Below, in pieces: positions 57,525 to 64,000 of a DNA stretch of 64,000 nucleotides. Within the stretch, counting starts at the first letter, position 1; each line of letters begins with the position of its first letter. Source of the stretch: Enterobacter sichuanensis (GTDB lineage Bacteria; Pseudomonadota; Gammaproteobacteria; Enterobacterales; Enterobacteriaceae); NCBI RefSeq assembly GCF_002939185.1, contig NZ_POVL01000010.1, positions 1-64,000 of the forward strand. Reading direction: 5' to 3'. A program made the translations under genes and the position numbers. The notes under the pieces were generated by a model that had not been told where the DNA came from, made no database searches, and was given only the letters and a program-made list of their open reading frames with translations.

Positions 57525-58925
57525 ATGAAAGCAGATATCCCCACTTTCGAAGAACAGCAGTTCAGACGTGCCCAACACCGTATCAGCATCCGGCGGCTGA
57601 TTAATCGCGATAAAACGCCGCTGGCAATCCTGCTCGCCGCTGCCGTGGTGGGTATCCTCGCGGGTCTGGTTGGTGTGGCGTTTGAAAAAGCGGTGAATGC
57701 CGTTCTCAACTGGCGAGTGGGCACCGTAGCCGGTTTCGCCGACAACCCCTGGCTGGTCTGGGCTGGGGCATTCTGGCTCTCTGCGCTGTTTGCCATGGTG
57801 GGCTATTTTTTGGTGCGCAAATTTGCGCAGGAGGCGGGGGGCTCTGGCATCCCGGAAATTGAAGGTGCGCTGGAGGAGTTACGCCCGGTGCGCTGGTGGC
57901 GGGTGATCCCGGTGAAATTTATCGGTGGTATGGGAACCCTCGGTGCGGGGATGGTGCTGGGACGTGAGGGACCGACCGTACAGCTGGGCGGGAATGTCGG
58001 GCGTATGGTGGGGGACCTGTTTCGGATGCGCAGCGCGGAAGCGCGCCATACGCTGCTGGCCACCGGTGCGGCAGCGGGGCTTTCAGCCGCGTTCAACGCG
58101 CCGCTGGCGGGGATTTTGTTCATCATTGAAGAGATGCGCGCCCAGTTCCGCTACAACCTGATCTCCATAAAAGCGGTCTTTACCGGCGTCATTATGTCGA
58201 GCATTGTTTTTCGCATTTTTAATGGCGAAAGCCCGGTGATAGAAGTGGGGAAACTGACCAATGCGCCGGTGAATACGCTGTGGCTTTACCTGATCCTCGG
58301 CATGATTTTTGGCGTGGTGGGCCCGCTGTTTAATATCTTTATTTTACGCGCTCAGGATATGTTCCAGCGTATTCATGGTGGGAATACAACCAAATGGGTT
58401 CTCATGGGCGGCCTGCTGGGCGGGATGTGCGGGGTGCTCGGCTTTATTGAACCGAACGCCGCCGGCGGCGGGTTCGGGTTGATCCCGATTGCGGCTGCGG
58501 GGAACTTTAGCGTGGGCCTGCTGCTGTTTATGTTTATCTCCCGTGTCATCACCACGGTGCTCTGTTTTTCCTCCGGTGCGCCCGGCGGGATATTCGCCCC
58601 GATGCTGGCGCTGGGAACGCTGCTCGGCACTGCCTTTGGCATGGCGGCCGAGGCCGGTTTTCCGGCATACCATCTGGAAGCCGGCACCTTTGCGATTGCC
58701 GGAATGGGGGCGCTGCTGGCGGCGTCCCTGCGTGCGCCGTTGACCGGGATCGTGCTGGTGCTGGAGATGACGGACAATTACCAGCTCATTTTGCCAATGA
58801 TCATTACCTGTCTCGGCGCGACACTATTAGCCCAATTCCTGGGTGGAAAACCGCTATACTCCACCCTCCTTGCGCGTACTCTGGCAAAGCAAGAGGCTGA
58901 ACGGGCCGCAACGCAGAATACTTGA
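57525..58925 (+). CDS. clcA: H+/Cl- exchange transporter ClcA
   Basis: CLC antiporter exchanging two chloride ions for one proton, used in extreme acid resistance. It has 466 residues against 473 in E. coli. Gating glutamate Glu148 (GREGPTVQ), proton glutamate Glu203 (IIEEM) and the selectivity motif GSGIPEIEG are all in place. Start 57525 lies after AAGAAACGGTA. Confidence 0.95.
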   Translation: MKADIPTFEEQQFRRAQHRISIRRLINRDKTPLAILLAAAVVGILAGLVGVAFEKAVNAVLNWRVGTVAGFADNPWLVWAGAFWLSALFAMVGYFLVRKFAQEAGGSGIPEIEGALEELRPVRWWRVIPVKFIGGMGTLGAGMVLGREGPTVQLGGNVGRMVGDLFRMRSAEARHTLLATGAAAGLSAAFNAPLAGILFIIEEMRAQFRYNLISIKAVFTGVIMSSIVFRIFNGESPVIEVGKLTNAPVNTLWLYLILGMIFGVVGPLFNIFILRAQDMFQRIHGGNTTKWVLMGGLLGGMCGVLGFIEPNAAGGGFGLIPIAAAGNFSVGLLLFMFISRVITTVLCFSSGAPGGIFAPMLALGTLLGTAFGMAAEAGFPAYHLEAGTFAIAGMGALLAASLRAPLTGIVLVLEMTDNYQLILPMIITCLGATLLAQFLGGKPLYSTLLARTLAKQEAERAATQNT

Positions 58926-58960
58926 ATGAATTACCAGGGTATTAGATAATGACACAAAGA

Positions 58961-58981
58961 ATTGGGTGAATTTTACCCAAT
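58961..58981 (+). other. Inverted repeat upstream of erpA
   Basis: ATTGGGT and ACCCAAT form a perfect 7-base inverted repeat around GAATTTT, 30 bases before erpA. It could be a weak clcA terminator or a regulator site; no T-run is present. Confidence 0.4.
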
Positions 58982-59010
58982 AGCAGTAGCAGTATTCATG
59001 GGAGCATAAG

Positions 59011-59355
59011 ATGAGTGATGATGTAGCTGTGCCGCTGGAATTTACCGAAGCAGCAGCCAACAAAGTGAAAACCCTGATTGCCGACGAAGACAATCCGGAT
59101 CTGAAACTGCGTGTCTATATTACCGGTGGCGGCTGCAGCGGCTTCCAGTATGGTTTTACCTTTGACGATCAGGTCAACGATGGCGATATGACCATTGAGA
59201 AACAGGGCGTCGCGCTGGTGGTTGACCCGATGAGCCTGCAATATCTGGTGGGCGGTTCGGTGGATTATACCGAAGGTCTGGAAGGTTCGCGCTTTGTGGT
59301 GACCAACCCGAATGCGACAAGCACCTGCGGGTGTGGTTCTTCGTTCAGTATTTAA
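59011..59355 (+). CDS. erpA: Iron-sulfur cluster insertion protein ErpA
   Basis: A-type Fe-S carrier needed for isoprenoid enzymes IspG/IspH and for respiratory proteins. The 114 residues equal E. coli. The three cluster cysteines are Cys42 (GGGCSGFQ), Cys106 and Cys108 (STCGCGSSF). GGGAGCATAAG precedes the start. Confidence 0.97.
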   Translation: MSDDVAVPLEFTEAAANKVKTLIADEDNPDLKLRVYITGGGCSGFQYGFTFDDQVNDGDMTIEKQGVALVVDPMSLQYLVGGSVDYTEGLEGSRFVVTNPNATSTCGCGSSFSI

Positions 59356-59359
59356 GAGG

Positions 59360-59407
59360 GTGCGGGCTGATGCCCTCACCCCGGCCCTCTCCCACAGGGA
59401 GAGGGAG
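59360..59407 (+). repeat. CCCTCTCCC palindromic repeat, copy 6
   Basis: GTGCGGGCTGATGCCCTCAC then CCCTCTCCCACAGGGAGAGGG. It lies between convergent erpA and yadS and is joined by GAGAAAAGACT to the terminator at 59417. Confidence 0.88.
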
Positions 59408-59416
59408 AAAAGACTA

Positions 59417-59444
59417 AAAACGGTAACCTTGCGGTTACCGTTTT
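59417..59444. terminator. Bidirectional terminator between erpA and yadS
   Basis: AAAACGGTAACC and GGTTACCGTTTT form a perfect 12-pair stem around TTGC, flanked by A and T runs. Confidence 0.9.
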
Positions 59445-59448
59445 GCGT

Positions 59449-60066
59449 TTACCTGTCATCCAGCGCAAACGTCGGCAGCTTCAGATGCCAGCGTATCGCC
59501 GCTAAACGTATCACCAGCGTCACGACCATTCCCAGCATCGCTGCATTTTCCAGTGGGATCGCAAAGGTGTAATACGCGGTCGCGTGAACAATGCCGCCCG
59601 CAATACAGGCCGTTGCGTATATTTCAGTACGCAGGATCATTGGCACTTCACGCGCCAGAATGTCGCGGATGATCCCGCCGCCCACGCCGGTTAAAACGCC
59701 CATGCAGATCGCCACCATCGGGCCGGTGCCCGCATTAAACGCCTTGTTTACGCCGATCCCGACAAACACGGCCAGGCCCACCGCATCCAGTACCGGCAGT
59801 ATCCATTTCGGTAATCGGCGAGGCTGGCGAACCAGCACAATGGTTAACAGGCAGGTGACCATCGCCACCACCAGATCGGTCGGATCTTTTACCCAAAATA
59901 CCGGGCCATTTGCCAGCGCCATATCACGGATAGTCCCACCTCCCACGGCGGTGACCACGCCCAGCACCAGCACGCCAAACGGATCCATGCGTAGTTTTCC
60001 GGCGAGCAGGACGCCGGAGATAGCAAAAACGGCTGTGCCAAGAATATCCAGCCAATAAACGAGCAT
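59449..60066 (-). CDS. yadS: TRIC-family membrane protein YadS
   Basis: Inner-membrane protein of 205 residues (E. coli 207) with about seven hydrophobic helices built of two similar halves, each bearing the UPF0126/TRIC glycine motif (VTAVGGGTIRDMAL near 38-51 and LTGVGGGIIRDILA near 124-137). Bacterial TRIC proteins are trimeric cation channels; glycine transport has been proposed for YadS. It is the last gene after mtnN and btuF. Confidence 0.93.
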   Translation of the reverse strand: MLVYWLDILGTAVFAISGVLLAGKLRMDPFGVLVLGVVTAVGGGTIRDMALANGPVFWVKDPTDLVVAMVTCLLTIVLVRQPRRLPKWILPVLDAVGLAVFVGIGVNKAFNAGTGPMVAICMGVLTGVGGGIIRDILAREVPMILRTEIYATACIAGGIVHATAYYTFAIPLENAAMLGMVVTLVIRLAAIRWHLKLPTFALDDR

Positions 60067-60087
60067 CGTTAAATCCTCGAACGAATG

Positions 60088-60888
60088 TTAGTGACTCTCT
60101 GCCAGCGCGGCACAGAGCTGTTTTGCGGCGAGGATAATACGCGGGCTGGCGCGTTCAAACCAGTCGCTGTTGAGCGGGATCACCGGAATTTTTAGCTGCC
60201 TTTGCCAGAATTGTTCAATTTTAGGAATCTCGCTCGCATTTCCGACCACGACGATAGCCTGTGGCTGGCGCGCCAGAACCTGTTCACGGCTTACCTGGGG
60301 CCACGGTACGCGGCTGGCCGCAAAAATATTCTCACCACCACAGACTTCCAGTACCTGGTTCTGAATCGATCCCTTTCCGGTGGTGAACAGCGGCTGGCTG
60401 CCAAACTGCAGGAAGATGCGCTTTTTCACGGGCGTGTCGTAGCGGGCTTTCAGCGCGGCATAGGCGCTGAGCATCTGTCTGGCGGCGTCTTCCGCCTTTT
60501 TGGGGGTAGGGCTATAGGGAGCCAGGGCGCGTAGCGCCTGCGCGACTTGTTCAATGCTCACCGCGTCAACCCACATCACCCTGATGCCAAGCGAGGTCAG
60601 CTGGTTGACCTGCCGCTCGGCGTTGCCGCCGCGCCAGGCCAGCACGAGATCCGGTTTAAGCGCCACGATGCGCTCAAGGTTCATCCCTTGCCAGGTCGCC
60701 ACCTGTTCAATGCCCGCAGCCTGCGGGGGATAATCGGAAAAGCTGCTCACACCAACGGGGGTAATGCCGGCGGCAAACGCCAGTTCAGTGTTCGCGGGGG
60801 AGAGCGTAATCACACGCGGTACCGCATAGAGCCACAGCGGTGCGAAAAGAAGCAGGGCGGCCAGCGCCCTGATGCTATGTTTAGCCAC
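60088..60888 (-). CDS. btuF: Vitamin B12-binding periplasmic protein BtuF
   Basis: Captures cobalamin and passes it to BtuCD. The 266 residues equal E. coli. The signal peptide runs to about residue 22 (LYA-VPR). [16 protein letters not shown] and the C-terminal [11 protein letters not shown] are typical. Its start overlaps the mtnN stop by 8 bases. I see no cobalamin riboswitch, in line with the btuF locus of E. coli. Confidence 0.96.
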   Translation of the reverse strand: MAKHSIRALAALLLFAPLWLYAVPRVITLSPANTELAFAAGITPVGVSSFSDYPPQAAGIEQVATWQGMNLERIVALKPDLVLAWRGGNAERQVNQLTSLGIRVMWVDAVSIEQVAQALRALAPYSPTPKKAEDAARQMLSAYAALKARYDTPVKKRIFLQFGSQPLFTTGKGSIQNQVLEVCGGENIFAASRVPWPQVSREQVLARQPQAIVVVGNASEIPKIEQFWQRQLKIPVIPLNSDWFERASPRIILAAKQLCAALAESH

Positions 60889-61579
60889 GTGCCAGAGTCT
60901 GCACCAGACGTTCCACCATCACGGTGGACTGTTTTGCCGCAACGGTAAGGAACTCGTCGAAGCTGATGTGGGACTGCTGGTCAGCCACGTCTGAGATGGC
61001 GCGAACCACCACGAACGGCACGCTGAAGTTATGGCAAACGTGAGCGATCGCGGTCGCTTCCATCTCAACGGCCACCGCCTGCGGGAAGTTATGGCGAATT
61101 TTCGCCAGACCCACGGAGCCATTGATAAACGCATCGCCGCTGACAATCAGGCCGCGTACCGCGTTGAGATTGAGCTCCGCAATGCAGGTTTCTGCCGCGG
61201 CAATTAGTTTGTCGTCAGCCTTGAATCCTGCCGGACAGCCCGGGAGCTGGCCGTACTCGTAGCCGAAGGCGGTCACGTCTGCATCGTGGTAACGCGCTTC
61301 GTCGGAGACCACGATATCACCCACTTTCAGCGTCGGCGCCAGGCCGCCTGCAGAGCCGGTATTAACGATCACGTCCGGCTTGCAGCGCTCAAGCAGCAGG
61401 GTTGCACCCAGCGCAGCAGCCACTTTACCGATGCCTGATTTCAGCAGAGCCACGTCAACACCGTTCAGCTGGCCGGTGTAGATCTCACAACCCCCCAGAG
61501 AGAGTGTCTGACGGTTCTCAATTTTGTCACGCAGCAGCGTAACTTCTTCTTCCATTGCACCAATAATGCCGATTTTCAT
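60881..61579 (-). CDS. mtnN: 5'-methylthioadenosine/S-adenosylhomocysteine nucleosidase
   Basis: Hydrolyses MTA, SAH and 5'-deoxyadenosine; it recycles the MTA released by SpeE elsewhere in this window. The 232 residues equal E. coli. Catalytic Glu12 (GAMEEEV) and the Asp of RAISDVAD (about residue 197) are present. It is the first gene of mtnN-btuF-yadS, divergent from dgt. Confidence 0.97.
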   Translation of the reverse strand: MKIGIIGAMEEEVTLLRDKIENRQTLSLGGCEIYTGQLNGVDVALLKSGIGKVAAALGATLLLERCKPDVIVNTGSAGGLAPTLKVGDIVVSDEARYHDADVTAFGYEYGQLPGCPAGFKADDKLIAAAETCIAELNLNAVRGLIVSGDAFINGSVGLAKIRHNFPQAVAVEMEATAIAHVCHNFSVPFVVVRAISDVADQQSHISFDEFLTVAAKQSTVMVERLVQTLARG

Positions 61580-61661
61580 AGATTTACTCGCGATGTGCCT
61601 TGTTAAGATGCATAGTCTATCATGCGGTTAAGGGGAAACGCATTCTCAGGCGGGGGAGCAC

Positions 61662-63176
61662 ATGTCACCAATCGATTTTCGCACCAAAATTAACTGGCAC
61701 CGACGTTTCCGTTCGCCGCAGGGCGACAAGAGCGAACATGAGATCCTGCGTATCTTCGAAAGCGACCGCGGACGGATCATCAACTCGCCCGCCATCCGTC
61801 GTCTGCAGCAAAAGACCCAGGTGTTTCCGCTTGAGCGTAACGCTGCGGTGCGCACGCGCCTGACCCACTCCATGGAAGTGCAGCAGGTGGGGCGCTATAT
61901 TGCCAAAGAGGTGTTGAGCCGCCTGAAAGAACAGCGTTTGCTGGAAACCTATGGTCTGGACGAACTGACGGGACCTTTCGAGAGCATTGTTGAGATGGCC
62001 TGTCTGATGCATGACATCGGCAACCCGCCTTTCGGTCACTTTGGTGAGGCGGCAATTAATGACTGGTTTAAACAACGGCTGTACCCCTCGGATGCGGTCA
62101 GTCAGCCCCTCAGTGATGATCGCTGTATCGTAGGCGATCTCCGCCTGCGTGAAGGGGAAGAGGGGTTGAACGATCTGCGGCGTAAAGTGCGCCAGGATCT
62201 CTGTCACTTCGAGGGTAACGCACAGGGCATCCGACTGGTCCATTCACTGATGCGTATGAACCTGACCTGGGCCCAGGTCGGCTGCATCCTGAAATATACC
62301 CGCCCCGCATGGTGGATGGGGGAGACGCCTGCATCCCACAGCTATTTAATGAAAAAACCGGGTTATTACCTTTCTGAAGAGGCCTATATTGAACGGCTGC
62401 GTAAAGAACTCTCATTGACGCCAAACGGCCGCTTTCCATTGACCTGGATTATGGAAGCTGCGGATGATATTTCCTATTGCGTGGCCGATCTGGAAGACGC
62501 CGTTGAGAAAAGAATCTTCAGCGTCGAGGAACTTTATCAGCATCTTTATGCGGCGTGGGGGACCCATGAAAAAGGGTCGCTGTTTGCGCAGGTTGTCGAA
62601 AATGCCTGGGAAAAATCACGCTCAAATACATTAAGCCGTAGTACGGAAGATCAATTCTTTATGTATTTGCGGGTCAATACATTAAATAAACTGGTGCCGT
62701 ATGCGGCGTCGCGCTTTATTGATAATTTACCGCTGATTTTCGACGGGGAATTCAATCATGCGCTGCTGGAGGATGACAGTAGTTTCAGTCAACTGCTCGA
62801 ACTTTATAAACATGTGGCGATGCGGCATGTGTTCAGCCATCCGGATGTTGAACAGTTAGAGCTGCAGGGTTACCGGGTAATCAGTGGGTTACTGGAAATT
62901 TATTCCCCGTTGCTTCAGCTGTCGGTCGACGAGTTCAATGAGTTGGTGGAACACGAGCGCGTGCGCCGAATACCTATTGAATCGCGACTTTATCAGAAAC
63001 TCTCTACCCGTCATCGTCTGGCGTATGTCGAAGCGATGAGCAAGCTGGATCGCCATTCTCCTCAATGGCCGGTGATGGAATATTATTATCGCTGCCGTCT
63101 TATCCAGGACTATATCAGCGGCATGACCGACCTGTATGCCTGGGATGAATACCGCAAGCTCATGGCGGTGGAATAA
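61662..63176 (+). CDS. dgt: Deoxyguanosinetriphosphate triphosphohydrolase
   Basis: HD-domain enzyme cleaving dGTP to deoxyguanosine and triphosphate. The 504 residues compare with 505 in E. coli. HD motif residues are seen in [19 protein letters not shown] and the later Asp of [18 protein letters not shown] precedes the ATG. The stretch from about 62600 to 62900 is AT-richer than the rest of the gene but reads without interruption. Confidence 0.96.
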   Translation: MSPIDFRTKINWHRRFRSPQGDKSEHEILRIFESDRGRIINSPAIRRLQQKTQVFPLERNAAVRTRLTHSMEVQQVGRYIAKEVLSRLKEQRLLETYGLDELTGPFESIVEMACLMHDIGNPPFGHFGEAAINDWFKQRLYPSDAVSQPLSDDRCIVGDLRLREGEEGLNDLRRKVRQDLCHFEGNAQGIRLVHSLMRMNLTWAQVGCILKYTRPAWWMGETPASHSYLMKKPGYYLSEEAYIERLRKELSLTPNGRFPLTWIMEAADDISYCVADLEDAVEKRIFSVEELYQHLYAAWGTHEKGSLFAQVVENAWEKSRSNTLSRSTEDQFFMYLRVNTLNKLVPYAASRFIDNLPLIFDGEFNHALLEDDSSFSQLLELYKHVAMRHVFSHPDVEQLELQGYRVISGLLEIYSPLLQLSVDEFNELVEHERVRRIPIESRLYQKLSTRHRLAYVEAMSKLDRHSPQWPVMEYYYRCRLIQDYISGMTDLYAWDEYRKLMAVE

Positions 63177-63234
63177 CCCCGGAGTTTTGTAAAGACGGCC
63201 AATAAATTTTTACCTTTTCCATAAACTTATCGCC

Positions 63235-63262
63235 GGAACTAAGCGGTATAAAATGAATCTGA
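63235..63262 (+). promoter_or_regulatory. Sigma-E promoter of degP
   Basis: GGAACT (63235-63240) and TCTGA (63258-63262), 17 bases apart, match the extracytoplasmic stress sigma factor consensus at the position known for degP. Confidence 0.82.
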
Positions 63263-63307
63263 GTTACACAGCAATTTTGCGTTACCTGTAAATCGAGATT
63301 GAGAAAC

Positions 63308-64000
63308 ATGAAAAAAACCACATTAGCAATGAGTGCACTGGCTCTGAGTTTAGGTTTAGCGCTGTCTCCTCTGACTGCTACTGCAGCCGAGACCGCGTCG
63401 TCGGCAGCAACCGCGCAGCAGATGCCAAGCCTGGCACCGATGCTCGAAAAAGTGATGCCATCGGTGGTGAGTATTAACGTTGAGGGTAGCACGACCGTCA
63501 ATACGCCGCGCATGCCGCGTAACTTCCAGCAGTTCTTTGGCGACAACTCGCCGTTCTGCCAGGACGGTTCACCTTTCCAGAGCTCTCCGTTCTGTCAGGG
63601 CGGTGGCGCGGGGGATGACAGCCAGGGCGGCGGCCAGCAACAGAAATTCATGGCGCTTGGCTCGGGGGTCATTATTGATGCAGCGAAAGGCTACGTCGTG
63701 ACCAACAACCACGTTGTTGATAACGCTAACAGCATTAAAGTTCAGCTCAGCGATGGTCGTAAATTCGACGCTAAAGTGGTCGGTAAAGATCCGCGCTCTG
63801 ACATCGCGCTGATCCAGATTCAGGATCCGAAAAACCTGACGGCGATTAAGATTGCCGACTCCGACGCGCTGCGCGTGGGCGACTATACCGTCGCGATCGG
63901 TAACCCGTTCGGTCTGGGTGAAACGGTGACCTCCGGTATCGTCTCTGCCCTGGGGCGCAGTGGCCTTAATGCCGAAAACTATGAAAACTTCATCCAGACG
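63308..64000 (+). CDS. degP: Periplasmic protease/chaperone DegP, 5' part
   Basis: Serine protease and chaperone of the envelope stress response, cut off by the window end after 231 codons. The signal peptide ends at residue 26 (TATA-AET). A Gln/Gly-rich LA loop with two cysteines lies at about 80-115. The catalytic His135 (NNHVV) and Asp165 (RSDIAL) are present; the catalytic Ser and both PDZ domains lie beyond the window. Confidence 0.96.
   Translation, partial: MKKTTLAMSALALSLGLALSPLTATAAETASSAATAQQMPSLAPMLEKVMPSVVSINVEGSTTVNTPRMPRNFQQFFGDNSPFCQDGSPFQSSPFCQGGGAGDDSQGGGQQQKFMALGSGVIIDAAKGYVVTNNHVVDNANSIKVQLSDGRKFDAKVVGKDPRSDIALIQIQDPKNLTAIKIADSDALRVGDYTVAIGNPFGLGETVTSGIVSALGRSGLNAENYENFIQT

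Noticed and set aside
60067..60888. Search for a B12 riboswitch at btuF
   Set aside because: btuF overlaps mtnN and has no leader of its own.
1..64000. CRISPR arrays, tRNAs, rRNAs, insertion sequences, prophage attachment sites
   Set aside because: Read on both strands; no regularly spaced repeats, cloverleaf genes, transposases or integrases were seen.

Overview
The window is a 64 kb stretch of an enterobacterial chromosome. Gene order follows the E. coli ampD-to-degP region almost gene for gene, and protein lengths match E. coli orthologues closely. The differences from E. coli (a chromosomal traT, a GH43/transporter cassette beside ampE, a relocated fimbrial operon, a family of CCCTCTCCC palindromes at gene ends) and the GC-rich coding style suggest Enterobacter (cloacae complex) or a close relative. 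That genus call is inference. There are no rRNA or tRNA genes, insertion sequences, integrases or CRISPR arrays that I can see.

Layout. 1-1457: ampD-ampE (muropeptide recycling). 1476-3834: accessory GH43 glycosidase plus GPH-type sugar symporter, reverse strand. 3999-5369: aroP. 5907-12968: pdhR-aceE-aceF-lpd, the pyruvate dehydrogenase module, with a PdhR operator, a long intercistronic hairpin and a palindromic lpd promoter. 13164-16305: chromosomal traT lipoprotein, then a yacH-like DUF3300 gene and a DUF2950 gene on the reverse strand. 16306-17065: a 760-base intergenic region that appears to hold a structured RNA made of two related modules and ending in an intrinsic terminator. 17066-22375: acnB, yacL, speE-speD, yacC. 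22521-26571: cueO (CueR-type promoter) and gcd. 26780-30374: hpt, can, yadG-yadH, yadI. 30382-36081: a five-gene chaperone-usher fimbrial operon. 36405-41702: yadE, panD, panC-panB, folK-pcnB. 41745-47078: gluQ, dksA, sfsA, thpR, hrpB. 47248-49773: mrcB. 50006-55972: fhuA-fhuC-fhuD-fhuB. 56066-58925: hemL and clcA. 59011-63176: erpA, yadS-btuF-mtnN, dgt. 63308-64000: 5' part of degP, cut by the window end.

How the parts work together. Central carbon flow (PDH complex, aconitase, periplasmic glucose oxidation) is surrounded by cofactor and polyamine synthesis (pantothenate, pterin, spermidine, haem precursor, Fe-S delivery), metal handling (copper oxidase, ferrichrome uptake, B12 binding) and envelope functions (PBP1b, amidase, fimbriae, TraT, DegP). 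Regulation readable from sequence includes tandem TyrR boxes (aroP), a PdhR box (pdhR), a CueR dyad (cueO), a consensus CRP site (gcd/hpt), a Fur-like site (fhuA), a sigma-E promoter (degP), and unusual start codons in pcnB (ATT), acnB (GTG), hrpB (GTG) and speD (TTG).

Most interesting items: the two-module structured RNA upstream of acnB; the six-copy palindromic repeat, four copies of which are joined by a conserved linker to a terminator hairpin; chromosomal TraT; and the fimbrial operon sited away from its E. coli position.
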